Source of the DNA: Mytilus californianus
Taxonomy: Eukaryota; Mollusca; Bivalvia; Mytilida; Mytilidae
Direction: 5' to 3'
Assembly (NCBI RefSeq): GCF_021869535.1
Contig: NW_026262581.1
Span: 101,325,771-101,389,770, forward strand
Length of the DNA: 64,000 nucleotides
Of the stretch, positions 1 through 12,626 are shown in pieces. Made by a program: the position numbers and the translations under genes. The stretch's first letter is position 1. The number at the start of each line of letters is the position of its first letter. The notes under the pieces were generated by a model. The model worked only from the letters and a program-made list of their open reading frames with translations, was not told the DNA's origin and made no database searches.

Positions 1-102
1 ATTTTCATATTAAAGTCCCTTTTATTTGATTTAAGATAACGAATAATTGTATCAAGATATTGAAGATTTTTTCATAATAATGTTTCTTCGATCTTGTTAC
101 AG

Positions 103-189
103 ATGACGAGCCTATGGGACTATGTTGTATGTCCGGATGCTTGACAGGATGTTCTTTAGGGTTGCTGTTTATAGTAGTGCTTCCAGCTG
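103..189 (+). CDS. Internal exon of an unidentified multi-pass membrane protein gene (5' part outside window)
   Basis: The exon is bounded by TTGTTACAG and GTAAGTA. It enters with two bases of a split codon and encodes DEPMGLCCMSGCLTGCSLGL followed by LFIVVLPA, ending with the first base of a Gly codon. The Cys/Gly-rich start running into a hydrophobic run (about 20 residues) looks like one membrane-spanning segment with possible palmitoylation or disulfide cysteines. Its phase matches the exon at 1160, which supports both calls. The gene begins to the left of the window, so its N-terminus and family are unknown. Confidence 0.6.
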
Positions 190-636
190 GTAAGTAAAAC
201 TAACTGTGCTTTAAATGAAAAGTATTTTAAACAATTTAAATAAGAGGAGATGTTGGACCAACGTTAATAGTAAATAAATCTAATAAAACAATTTAAACAA
301 ACAAGATATCTAGAGGTCGGTCTCCAACAACGGACAAACATGTTTAAATGTAACATCAATCGAACAACAACGAACTTCCTAAAGCGACATAATGGTTCAT
401 AACCAATATAATATGTGCAATGTAAGTTCTAATCACTCCTACGTGCTTTGAGACAGTTGATGACTAAAGAATTCAATATTATCAAATGTTACATTTTTTG
501 GGAACAAAACAACAGATGCAAAGTGTACATTATTTTTGTTACTTGAACTTCTCCTAATCAAGTTGAAAGGCGTCACTATAGAGGAACCTTTTAAAGTATT
601 ACTAGTCAGTTCGATATTTTGCCCTCATTTCTCATC

Positions 637-686
<50 letters not shown>

Positions 687-1159
687 CAATCAAAATCCAA
701 TCGTTATGAAATGATATTAACAATACAATACAGGAGATCGATGATATCATTAAATTTTAATTTCTAGTGGCATATGTAATTTCATATTCAGATGGCGATA
801 AGGTCAAATAAATATGTACTTGAATTCTATCTCCTGGCAAAAAAAATATGGTAGGTAGATAGGTAAAATGATTTTACATAAAATATATAGGGAAATGTTC
901 TGTACTTTAAAGGTGCTTAACTAAAAATGTCCATAAAATGTCTTAGTCTAAGCGTGAAAATTTTGGATCAGTAGGGAAACAGGAAACATAATCATATTTT
1001 ATTGTGGCGCAAGAAGCCTTCAATAAGTATGGATGCATGAAATTAAAAAAAAAACCTTCATCAATACACAATTTGAAAGCTTTATGGTCGATGTTTAAAA
1101 GATAATAAGTTTATGTATATATCCATGCATGATATAATTACTATTGATTAATATTGTAG
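190..1159 (+). other. Intron with (TC)n microsatellite
   Basis: This is the intron between the two exons of the membrane protein, with GTAAGTA donor and ATTGTAG acceptor. It is AT-rich. The only structure seen is an uninterrupted TC dinucleotide run of about 21 units at 641-682. Confidence 0.55.
641..682. repeat. (TC)n microsatellite
   Basis: An uninterrupted CT/TC dinucleotide run of about 42 bases within the intron of the membrane-protein gene. Such a run is likely to vary in length between individuals. Confidence 0.95.
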
Positions 1160-1416
1160 GGATACTGTTGTCATTATACTCAATAAATAACAGGGACTAT
1201 GGGGTACTGTCAGCTGGTATAATACTGATTCTAGTACCAATGATATCTATACCAGTATTAATAGTGTTACATTATAATAGAAGACGACTGCGAAAAATAC
1301 GACGTTTTAGAAAGACTAGAATTGATCTGGTACCTAGTGTAAAAATGGTTGAAAACAACGAAACAGTCAATCATAGCCAAGTAATTTCAGCACCAGAGAC
1401 GAAAACGAGATTTTAG
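1160..1416 (+). CDS. Terminal exon of the same unidentified membrane protein
   Basis: The acceptor is ATATTGTAG and the first two bases complete the Gly codon left open at 189. The exon encodes a continuation of the first hydrophobic segment (GILLSLYS), a short polar loop (INNRDYG), a second membrane segment of about 24 residues (VLSAGIILILVPMISIPVLI) and then a strongly basic stretch (HYNRRRLRKIRRFRKTR). A polar tail of about 35 residues ends at TAG 1414-1416. By the positive-inside rule the basic stretch and tail should be cytoplasmic. A four-pass protein with two more segments upstream is possible. I do not recognise the family; it could be specific to molluscs. Confidence 0.6.
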
Positions 1417-1604
1417 GTCAACTTAAAGGAAGTTCAGAAAATATTGCTTTATATTATTACTTGCAGATCTCAGGGAGAAATAATTGCCGTGTTTCATCAA
1501 GGTTAAGTGTGTTTGTACTAAACATAAACAAGCATTGCAATATAATTCTATATATCTTGTCTGAAAGTACCACTTGTAATATTTTCTTCACTGTACTTTT
1601 GGAT

Positions 1605-1700
1605 TTTTGTTTTTTAGTATAATGGAGAATGTAAACGGGGAATGTGTCAAAGAGACAACAACTCGACAAAAGAGTAGAAAACAGCACAAGGCCACCAGTA
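1605..1700 (+). repeat. SINE-like repeat family R1, truncated copy
   Basis: The segment carries the family hallmark GTGTCAAAGAGACAACAACT followed by CGACAAAAGAGTAGAAAACAG, shared with copies at 4985, 8318, 13925, 15490, 34970 and 48285. Conceptual translation reads as NVSKRQQPD-like in the other copies, but this is a translated repeat and not a protein. It lies about 190 bp downstream of the stop codon at 1416, so it may be in the 3' UTR of that gene. Confidence 0.75.
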
Positions 1701-4700
1701 AATCTACCTATCCTTCTTTTTTTTTGTTAACATTTATTTTTCAAGATTTTCCCCAAATTCCACATTTGAACAAAATTGTGTCCACGTAATTTCTGTAACT
1801 TCGTGTTGTTGTTTCGATTTCGAAAAGTCACTATGGTGTTTCATTTGGACATACTCTTTTAAACTATTCTAGTCTACTACATACAGGTCATGTTTTACTT
1901 CATTTAATATAGATAATTAATAGAGAAAATTGTTATTTTCTTTCTTGATTTAAAATGAAATCGTTGAAATCCAGGACGAAGAAATGTAATTTGTTAAACT
2001 TCATTGTTACATGTATAATGTATTTACAAAACATTACATATTTCAATGGTACAACGTACTTTAAATTAAGATTAATAGCTTCAAGCACCAATGAAAATTT
2101 AACTAAGAGAGATTGTTTTTTTGCATTAAAATAAAAAGGTGAACAATTTCAGACTTCATTCAGTTTGAAGGTAATCTGCGTAATAAATACATTTTTTCCA
2201 TAAGTGATGATGGTAATTCTTTCCAGTAACAGAGTGCACGGTTGTGTATCTGTATTTTCCAAATTGGAAGGAAGCTTGCACAGAATTATCCTTCTTTTAA
2301 GAAAAGCATGATTTTCTTCTAATCAGTAATTATATCTTTTCATGCAAAGAAGGGAATTATCTGCATGGTAATTGATCGTCCTGGTATCTTGCTAGTGATA
2401 ATACTACAACAATACAATTGCTCTGAAGTTCTCCTATAGACGATAGTTTCATGATAATTGTAAGAAACACAGATCGATCAGTCAATATTGTTATTACCTT
2501 GATATTCAAAATTTTTACATTCTTTTTGTTATTCTCATCGATTTTCGCGTTTTTTTATTTTTTGTTGAGAATGGTAAATGTCAACCAATTTTAACGAATT
2601 AAAGCACGGCATATATTTGTATGATAGCTGTTCGTATCTTGAAAATGGGATCTTCACATGTGTTATTTTTTGTACAGCGTATTAAGCTACCATTTTGTTG
2701 ACAAATGATTTTAAGAAACTGGTATTAGGAGTTATAGTTACAATTTGTTGGTCTACTTAACATATTGTTATATGAAATTAAATATTGTAAACAAAACCTG
2801 TCATATCTTACATATATTCATGAATACGTTTTGTTGTTTACTTGTTTACCATATTAATGATAAATTAATCATATTTGGACATATAAGAAAATTTATGGTG
2901 AATGTTTATTTGTTAAAAAAACAAATGTTAAAATGTTTTCTCAGAAATCGCATAGTATATTATTGACAAGTTTTCCCTTTAAATTTTGGACTGATTTTTA
3001 CCAAAATTGTACAACTAAAATTTGTCAATGATGATTAACGTTCAGCGGCAAATATATTAATTAAATGCATATTCAGGACGAGAACATGTTAATGTAATAT
3101 CGGCGACATTTATATGGAATAGTGTATGACATATGAGTGATTTCAAACAAGCTAACTGTAAAACACAGCCAACAAAATTACGCAAAAAGTATGAACATTT
3201 TCGGTCCTAGTTCTTCAGATTGTATCAAGATTCGAACCTTTTTAGATAGTACGTTATCATTATTTTGTATGCTCGCCTAGCTCGGCTATATCCGAACGAT
3301 GATTCTAAAACTCGTGTATAGCACTTGTCAAATGAAAGCATACAAAGATCCTCATTTGAAATTCATACACTCTTGGTAATATTATTTGTGACCATTTATG
3401 TCAGATATCAATGCATAAAGTCAATTTTTTACGATGAGACGACGAGAATTGATTTGGTTTCTTTTCTTTTTTTTCTTTTTTTTTTTAACTTAAACCGCTG
3501 CATGACATTTAGAATAAGATTTATGTTGTGCATATTTTACAAGAAGTTAACATAAGACTTCCTTTATGCATACAAAACATTAACAGTTCTACAAGATTTA
3601 CAAACAATTTTGTAAGTATCGTATTTGAAGGTTTGTTTTCAAGTGTAAATTTTCTTTATTCTGATAAAAGGGTCTTTGCTTTTGTTTTGGATTCAAATTT
3701 CAACTAAAGCATTTTTCTAAGCCAGTCCTTGCAGTAATTTATATAAAAAAAATGAGGTTATTCAGTGAATGTCATACATATAAAAAACAGGATTTTAATT
3801 GATTGAATGATCATTTACGAATACTACAACTAAAATGTTTTTTTTTTAAATAGTTCATTTGTCATGTTAATCGGTACACTATTTAAATGGGCCATCACAT
3901 ATGCATGACATCTTGTATATTAATTCACAAACAGTAATGAAGTAGCTTTGAGTGTAAATTGTATGCAACTTTTCCACGAAAATATTTAATCAGCACTCAT
4001 ATATTTGAACAAGTAAATTCTGTGATGGCGTCATGACGATATTTGTTCTCGACAGCAATCTAATTAGACTTTTAGACATACTTCTCGCATTATCGAGCTT
4101 CAAACAATGCAAAGTATTTAACATTCTTTGAAAGTTTGTTTTTCGCCGATCGTGTTGGTAATTTAAAGAATTATTCAAAAGCTGTTTTTCTGATGCATTT
4201 CCTTCACGAAAAAAAGCAATAGCTTTTTCTCAATTCAGATTATGTAAAATCATATAGTTGTTGGCTTTCTCCCATGGATATGTAAATATGCATGAATGCC
4301 TACTGTACGGAATGACACTTCAAATTCCAGTACAAATAATTCAAAAGGTATAAAAACTAACACAAGATTCAAATTAGTGGTTTCTTCCCTAATTATACAA
4401 TTTTAGACTATACAATACTAGTCAATAGTTTTTTCTATGTTTTAATGTGAACAAGTTGGTATTAATTTGTTATGTGAGCAGCTGGTCTGCTATTTGTTTA
4501 TTAAAGATATAAATATTATGGATTGTTGTTTAAGTGATGAACCCTGTATTGGTTATGTACTCATTAGACTGTGTTCGGAATGTGTGAAAAGTTTCTTATT
4601 TTTACTTGATATGTTTAATGTTCTGACAATCAAAACGTCTTTGGAATAATTCTGAAGAAGAAAAAAAACTTATTGTTGGCGATACACCTTAGAAGAAATC

Positions 4701-4984
4701 ATTTTAAAAGATTGAATCTATTTATCACATGGGAAACTTATTTCACATAAATTTTCAATAATTTGTATTATTGTGTGTTCGCGACATGAATGCATTATGA
4801 TTTGAAAGTAACATTGAATGTGTTTATAAATGATTTATCGAGCGGTGCCAATGGATGAACAATTTTTTACTTTGATCGTTCTCCTTTACAATGCAAATCT
4901 GATTGTACAAATGTATATATAATTCTTAGTGAGAGCCATCCTTTTTTTATTTTACTGATAATCAAATTGTTGCAATATCTTCAA
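1701..4984. other. Intergenic, no gene seen
   Basis: AT-rich sequence with no supported exon. Short traces of the R6 repeat (motif CATATTCAGGACGAGA) occur near 3065-3090, and a weaker one is near 1973. Long T runs occur at about 3465-3487. Open frames of 60-76 codons here have no domain-like composition. Confidence 0.4.
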
Positions 4985-5125
4985 CTTTTCAGCTGAGGCC
5001 CGCCTCCGGGTGCGAGATCTTCTCGCTGTGTTGAAGACCCATTGGTGGCCTTCGGCTGTTTTCTGCTCTTTGGTCGGGTTGTTGTCTCTTTGACACATCC
5101 CCCATTTCCATTCTCAATTTAATCT
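4985..5125 (-). repeat. SINE-like repeat family R1, minus orientation
   Basis: Reverse-complement copy: CTGAAGACCCATTGGTGGCC, CTTTGGTCGGGTTGTTGTCT and CTTTGACACATCCCCCATTT all match the other R1 copies inverted. The CGCCTCCGGGTGCGAGATC segment corresponds to the 'cccgcacccggag' part of the longer copies. Confidence 0.8.
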
Positions 5126-8100
5126 ATCATGTTCATGGTTTTTGTGAGTCGTAAACTTTGGAAACAAAAAGAGATACTGTTTTTATCAAACATTACTATT
5201 AATTACATGTATGCTTGTGTTATTCTTGTCTTGAAAACATTATTTTTTTTTCACAAGTAAAATACGATATAATTAAAAATGAACAGCAGGATGCACCTTG
5301 TCTCTCACTTGTAATATACAGACCGATATCATCAATTAGTGTGCTGCACAATAAAAGAGTATGACGCATTTCATCTAGCAAACAAGTAATAAATGTAAAG
5401 GAAAAAGACGAAGTTAAAAAAGATAAACTGATGAATAACTTTGAAAATTACGTTAACTTATTAATGTCTGTTTTTGTTTCTTTACTAACAAAAATATTAC
5501 GGTAACAATACTGTGGAATGCTTGGCAATGCTATACTTTAGAGGGATTAAAAAATGATATTTGAACTATGTTGTTCTGATGAAACAGGAATTTATTCAGA
5601 TGTGCAAAAAATGAAAAAAATAATGAAATGTACATCTTCTTTTAAATGACATTCAATTTATATTACACATGCAGTATTTCAGTTAAGGTTTATTCTACGA
5701 ATATCTTTGATTCATGAACAATTTTCTTTTTTTCGAAAAAGGAGTGAACGAACAAATAAGCCATGGGATGCTGCAATCTTTGCTCGTTGTTTTTTTTTCA
5801 CGTGGAAGTATGAATGTATGGTTGATTGTACTTTGCATGGGATGCAGCGAAATGTACTCTTTTCACAAGGAAGTATGATTTATGTTTGATTGCAATTTGC
5901 ATATATTTTTCTTGTTACTTGCCTGCCAAGTTATTGTTATTTGGGCGCTGAATTGTATGTTATATATGTTCATCCTGTTTAAACTATGTATGAATTTAAT
6001 AATAAAGTTATTCAAATTTGACAATAGTATATTGTTATGCATATAAATTAAGTTACTTAGAAGATAAGAAGCGATGACATTTACCATAGTGATCGATATG
6101 TTTTCTATCTAAATAAATCACAGAGTTAAGGTGTACTTAAAATGTTATACACTTCCGTCAACAGATATATTCACATTTACCAAATAATATAATACATACA
6201 AATGTTTTTATTGTGTACCTGTCAGCCTAATATATATTATAAATCACGAAAAAATCTAAGTTATATGGGCAACAAAAAGTTTCTATGTTTTCATTTTAAT
6301 GTTAAGTAAGCATGCACGTTCTTATGGATACCAGATATTTACATTGATGATATGTGTTGGGTGAAAACTACGCTCTCTGCAATTTGAAGGAACCTTACAA
6401 TATTTCTTTAGTAGAGTGCCTTAGGTATCTTGCAGCCACGCAAAATGCCCGCATTGTCAAGTTGCAGTTAAATTTCTGACCATTTACCCAAGTCCATCCA
6501 CTTCTAATCGACTTATTGTAAATTTTGTGATCGTCCTGAATAAACGTGTAGTATTTACTGCTTGACGTTTTAAAATAAACGACAACTAACCAGTTAACTC
6601 TGTCATGAAAGTATTATATTGTTTCGTTTTACTTCCATGCTCTAACAAAAGAGATCAACAAAGTTAAGATGATATTTGTCTCGATATCGAATTTTTTAAT
6701 AGTTTATTGAGGACTGAAAGAGGTGTACGACGGCGTAATTATGTTGTCAGCAGATAAATACAGTATATTGAAATGACTGGGTTTTTCTAGATTGACTTTT
6801 AATATGCGTTATTCACAATTTAATTGGATTTTTTTCAAGAGGGATGATGAGTATTCCGAAAACTTTTTAAATCTGCCACATGTTTAGCTGTCTGTCATAA
6901 GTAATGAGGTTTCCTGTTACAGAAATACAGTCAGTTGTTGTTTCTTAATGATTATTGTTGATTAAAAGGATTATGTTGTTGGATTTATGCCAAATTTCTA
7001 CAGGCTCGGGTTTAGATAGAGCTTTCCGTTTTGGTTTTTGCATCACTGGAGGCTGAATATGACGTCTATTGGTTGATAACCTTGGTTTATATGGTTGGTG
7101 TTTTTGTTTTTTAACGTGTAATCCACATCAAGTTATTTTCAGAAGCATTGCCATTAAAACAGAAATTTGTGAAATTCTGTTATTAATCACAACTTATGGA
7201 CAAGCCGTGCAATATCATATTCGAGTTTGTTAAGCGACTGTCACATTTAAATGCAAAATATAACAGTGAATTAACAATTATGTTATTATACAAGTTGTAC
7301 ATTATATTTTAATCGACCTGACATTTTAAACTGACAGTTCAACGACACATGTTTGCTGCAGGACAAATCATGTAAACAAAGCCTTATTCAATACATCTTA
7401 ATGATAATTGATAACATTATTTAAAGAAAAAGGAGATGCAAATTAAAAAGCAAAACAAGTGAAGTAAATAAAAATTATCCACGAAGGACCCTATGGACAT
7501 GCAATCAAATTCATAATTGACTACTTTGATCCTATTCATCTGAAGAGTTGTTCAAACGAAATTTAAGACTCTCGAAAAAGAATCTCACTGAAAAATATTT
7601 GGACCGAATAATGAGAATGAAAATTTAGAGATTTATGGACTCTTTTATCACCAATGGTTTGAAAAATACTAGAACTCACTTGATAAATGGAATTCGAACC
7701 GAGAAAAAAAAACGCAAAAGCGACGATAAGTGATAATTAATCGCATAACAGCACTTTCCGAAAAAAAGTGTAATGTTTAGCCATCCTATGTAACGAAAGC
7801 TTAAAGACCCATTACAGAAAGTAACGATATTCAAATTAATGCTGATGAAAATCGTAATCTCCAAACAATTTATTTTGACCTATTTTGTGTTTTTCCTTAA
7901 AGGCAAAAAGTTTGAAGACAAAAAGCAAATGAGAAGTAAGATATACACACGTTGGTATCAAATGATTCATAATACCTTTTGATTATACTGAATTAAAGGG
8001 ACCAAAAATTGACCCGATCATATCATCTCCATACATATGTTGTTACAGTGCTGTTAGGCATACTAAAAATCGGAAAGTTTGGTATTGAGGTTTAACCATT

Positions 8101-8317
8101 TAGTTGTAGTACTCATGTTGTGTGTATTTTGACGTAAAACTGGACGAATTTTCCATATGATCTCTCTATTTTGCAATGAGCGTAGAGGATTGTGGATTTA
8201 ATTGTATACACGCTTGTCAAAAATAATGATTCGGCGGTTTGCTCGTTCGTCTTGCCTCATCTTGTTTATACAAAAATTCACACCGTGACCATATCCTTCC
8301 ATAAACTTTATTTTTTG
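5126..8317. other. Intergenic, no gene seen
   Basis: No splice-bounded conserved peptide, RNA gene or clear repeat was recognised. The sequence is AT-rich with many stops in all frames. Confidence 0.35.
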
Positions 8318-8560
8318 TAGAATAGAGAATGGAAACGGGAAATTTGTCAGAGAGACAACAACCCGACCAAAGAGCAGAAAACAGCCGAAGGTCACCAATT
8401 GGACTTCAACGCAGTGAGAAAATACCGCACCCGGAGAGTTGGGGGGGGGGGGGCTTCAGCTGTCCCCTAAATAATAATGTATACTAGTTCAGCGAAATGC
8501 ATGGACGTATCACTAAACTTCAAAACGTACAAATGAACCAAAATTTAAATAAAAACCACA
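8318..8560 (+). repeat. SINE-like repeat family R1, long copy
   Basis: Starts with AGAATAGAGAATGGAAACGG and continues through GAGACAACAACCCGACCAAA, TCTTCAACGCAGCG-like sequence and a CACCCGGAG box. A homopolymer of G at about 8440-8452 follows, then the downstream 'ttcagcgaaatg...accaaaattt' segment shared with the copy at 15490. Frames across it are translated repeat, not genes. Confidence 0.8.
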
Positions 8561-8761
8561 TGAGCGTACATGAAACGTCTGCATGATGGAAAAAATAGGA
8601 TATTGTGTATTCAATTCATGACTCAAAATATCCGCACGTACATGAAATAAAAACAAAAGCAAAGAGACAGTGCTTAAATAGTCTCAAAATCACAGTGATG
8701 TCTAATGACAGCCAGTTTGAATCTTTGATTAATGAATAATATATCAGAGTCATATATAGAT

Positions 8762-8990
8762 ATAAGAAGATGTGGTATGAGTGCCAATGAGACAACTCTC
8801 AATCCAAGTCACAATTTGTAAAAGTAAATCATTATAGGTCAAAGTACGGCCTTCAACACGGAGCCTTGGTTCACACCGAACAGCAAGCTATAAATGGCCC
8901 CAAAATGACTAGTGTAAAACCATTCAAACAGGAAAAGCAACGGTCTAATCTATATAAAAAACGAGAAACGAGAATGTCTAGCGCTCTTAA
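8762..8990 (+). repeat. Interspersed repeat family R2
   Basis: Shares AGAAGATGTGGTATGAGTG, CCAATGAGACAACTCTC and GGTCAAAGTACGGCCTTCAA with the longer copy at 38275. Related inverted copies lie at 24285, 25910 and 60840. Confidence 0.8.
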
Positions 8991-10258
8991 ATAGGTATTA
9001 TACTGTCTTGTTACAACCATGGAAATATACGTCACAGCTGATGGCGTTTATAGGCAGGGATGGAATGCGTAAAAAGTAAAGATAATATTCAATAAAAAAA
9101 AGGTCCCTTTGCATAATTATTTCGAAGATACTTTAAATACTACATCAAATAAATTTAGTATTATGATTAGAAAATAAATTCCTTGAAATAGAATAAACAA
9201 TGAATCATTATGTTCTACACAGAAATGTAAGAACGCCATTATTTACACTTATTCATGTCTTTTATGATAATAATTTTAAGATCCTTAAACACCTTAAGCC
9301 TTCCTTTTTTCAATAGAAAAAATGTCGTTAGAGTATTCGAATCTGTAAACCAAATCTATTTTCAATGAACATTATGTCAAACATAACAAGGACTTGTCAA
9401 TAAAACGTAGAGAAATGGTATGGAATCAACCCATTTACTAAAAACTAAATGACCTTGTGATAACTGTAATTGAAACCATTTTGTTAAAATGATATTAAAA
9501 AGTATTTTTGGAGATGTCCTCGACATGTGTTTTTTCCCACATGACATGTATGATGTACATGACTTAACAATACAATGAAGTTATATGATGGATTAAGTAC
9601 CGACTGTAAACAATCCAAATGTCACTCGGATGTCAAACACAACGGTTTTTTGATATATTATGTTGTCTTATTCAAGAATATATTGATATGCTTTCAACAC
9701 ATTCAAGTTTTTTAGGTGTACATTATTGTCTTAATTTCGAGTCACATTAAATGGGTATTTTTAAAAAGAGGCAAATGACAAATATGGGACAATAAAAAAA
9801 TCATAAGTAGAAGTAAAGAAGAACAAATCCGTCAATAAACAGTTGTTGGTTGCTTAAAGATTATGAACAAACTACAGTATATAGAGGGTGCGTAATGAAA
9901 GAATATGTATTTGTTTCCAATATTATAATTGAATTGATAGTAGTAGCTCAACAACGTAAAGTTTTCTAACTAGAATCGATACAGAGGAAGTTTAGATGAA
10001 TCCTGCTTTATACGATCTCTCGCCGAGGCTGACTTGTCATTTTCCTCGTAGATATAATGGATACCGCCCGTCCAGTAGTACCTGTTTTGGGATTGTTACG
10101 ATTTATTACAACCATGTTCTGTATGTTTTACATTGATGTACTCTATTATGCTGATAAAACTGCAGGTTGACAGATAAAAAAACCCGAAAGTACCATGTGC
10201 TATATAAGTATTGTTTGGCTGAGACTACGATTTGCTAAGTACCGTTTGTATTTATGAA
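8991..10258. other. Intergenic, nothing recognised
   Basis: AT-rich; no exon or structured repeat was identified by eye. Confidence 0.3.
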
Positions 10259-10610
10259 TATAAAAACATTCCAACCACTGCTGATGGGCTGTTAGTACTC
10301 GATGGTATCTCAGTAGTCAGTGTTTCGGTGTTGACAAGATTTTTAACAACTTTTTTCTTAAATTATCCGTTGATAAATTACAAAATATAAAGAATCTAAT
10401 GTTCCAATTAACTCCCTCAGGCAAAGTTGGCTAGATGAACTTGGCTATATTTGTAGGTCCCTTTTGGTAATAAAGTTTTCCATGTGTTTAGGTCGTATAC
10501 ATCCTTGGCTTTCATATGTTTGAGTGTGAGCGTTCCTGATGAAAATAAATCCAGAAAAGTGCTTCAGACAAACGAAATTAATAAAGTGTTATTTTCATTT
10601 ACACTCTAAG
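10259..10610 (-). repeat. Repeat family R4/R5, minus orientation
   Basis: Contains CGATGGTATCTCAGTAGTCA and GTGTTGACAAG at the left, and GTTCCTGATGAAAATAAATC with CAGAAAAGTGCTTC at the right. The right part is the inverse of the 'gaagcgcttttctggatttaccttcatcaggaacgctc' unit seen twice at 18355-18890. The copy appears nearly full length, about 350 bp. Confidence 0.7.
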
Positions 10611-12479
10611 CCTTGCTGGTGACGTAGATCCAGGGATGCCCATAAAACGCAGCAACAAGAAGGTTTTTTTTGTTTACTATCGAAATATGAATAAAACGAG
10701 ATGTAGGGTATACGACAATGATACAGGAACAGCACGACAGAGCAACAAAAAGGCACCAAGAGGGCAATATAAAATCTTCAACAATATACATATATCAAGC
10801 TCTAAATCGTCCTGTGCCTACAGTTGTGAATAAATTAAACAGTCACTATCATAGATCTGGCATCAACATCAAACCCCAAATAACAAAAAATCATTTAGAT
10901 AAGACATATGACAACCCTGACACATGTATATATGGCGTTGTTATACTAAAGTTTTGAGAACCGTTGGGCCAACCCTCCCCCTTATTTACCTTTACCTGTG
11001 GAATAACAGAATGTACATACAAGTAAAACATACATGTAGAACCTATAGCTACTCCAAAAATAAATTAAAAACGATATAGTTATTGTCTAATATTTCACAG
11101 TTATATTGCATGGCAAACATTATTCTACCACCCATGCTCCCTCATAAATATAATGTGTATGATCTATGATCGTAATTAGTGCTAATAGATTTCTTATGAA
11201 GTTAAATAACTAAAATACAGAACTCGAAGGGAAATTCAAAACGAAAAGTCCTTTTTAGAGTTGCTTCATTCGAAATTCTTCTCTCGACAAATCCGCTCCA
11301 CCGAGAACGCTTAAAAAGTAAAGTTTGGAAAGCAGACGAATAAAGGCATATCACAATGGACATAACTGAAACGACTAAGGTTGAAGCCATTTATATAGAC
11401 AGCTCTGCCCGAAAAAAATCGTTTTTTTAATGTAAATCTTATCAACTAAAAATTTAGCAAAATGTATTACAAATTATGGCCAATACCGGTGTCTGCTACA
11501 AACCTGGCTACATGGAGTAAAGTCGAATATGAAGTTGCTCCACATTTGCCAATACTTAGTTTAATTGTTATATGATAAGTCAGGATGAAATAAAGTTAAT
11601 TAAATATCTATCTTACCGTTAGGTGTTTTCATATCACCACCATCTTCATTAAAATAAGATAAAGTTCTCAGATTTCCTCTCAAATTATGTCACAGACGTC
11701 TTATCGTGTACTAACTTTAACACTATCCCGTCCTATCAGATGTAAGAACACAAGATTGATGCACCTTTTACATTTACCCTCAGGCAATGCGACAAGATTA
11801 TGTCAAATTCATATTGTCTTTATTATTGTTTATTAATTTCTTTTTTTGACAGAAGTATTTGGACAAACTTGTCTGAAAAAAGGAGAGAAATTAATTTTAT
11901 CTACAAATGGAATTATTTTCGCTTTTGATATACTTTTTGTTGTTGCTCATTTGCATGTTAGGACTTATGTCTCATTGAGATTCAAGTCCGTGAATTAATG
12001 ACGGATATTAGTCATTTTATACATATGTAACAATTTTTCAAAGTTTCTTTTAAGTTGTAAGACAGGACGAAGATTTTGTTAAGTATTGGCAAAAGTTGAT
12101 ATCAAATTGTAGATCTAACGTCCAGCGGTTTTAAATAAATAATTCAGATTCAAGATGTGAACAATTTACACAATACACATGTTATACTTGATAAAAAAAA
12201 ATGTAGAGATATTGGACACATACGGGCAACGACTTTTAACTGTTGCTGGAAGAAGGGTTGATGTGTTTTGTTCCTTAATGTTCACTCAAAAGGAAAACAA
12301 ATGGAAACTATTTGAGTTTAATAAAACATCGAAGCTGTTTAGATAGATAGAATGGCTCAAAAGCACATGTATGGCTCATATGGTATCTTGCCCTTTTGTC
12401 AAAGATTGTGGCTTAAAAATACAACAGAGAAGCAAATGTAAATGATATGGAATACCTGAGGAAAATAAAGATTTATTGG
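10611..12479. other. Intergenic, no gene seen
   Basis: Two overlapping open frames of 61-79 codons at 10606-10957 have no conserved motif. A short trace of repeat R2 ('ccaaccctccccc') ends near 10981. Nothing else was recognised. Confidence 0.35.
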
Positions 12480-12618
12480 ACTGAGTCAGAAACTTGCAAA
12501 AGGTCACCTACTGACCATTCACAGAGTTGTAGCAAGGGTTCTTTACGTGCAGAGAGCGTGACACTTATCTATACGAGGCATCGGATTTAATGTCCCCATT
12601 TTAACTGGGCGTGGAAGT
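12480..12618 (+). repeat. Repeat family R6, left part, interrupted by a foldback-type insertion
   Basis: Resembles 23769-23912: both carry GAGTTGT-GCAA(A/G)GGT, ACGTGCAGAGAGCGTG, a CATCGGATTT box and CTGGGCGTGG/CTGACGTGG. In this copy the family's next segment (ACATCCC...) resumes only at 13619, after the element at 12627-13610. Confidence 0.75.
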
Positions 12619-12626
12619 GTATATAT

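Noticed and set aside
641-682. Polypyrimidine tract as a splice acceptor
   Set aside because: It is a (TC)n microsatellite followed by CAG, but the downstream frame is not in phase with the exon at 103-189 and shows no coding character.
3225-3245. Possible tRNA T-arm (GATTCGAACC)
   Set aside because: No acceptor stem or anticodon arm could be fitted around it.
10636-10957. Overlapping frames MPIKRSNKK... / MIQEQHDRAT...
   Set aside because: No motif, no splice support, next to repeat sequence.
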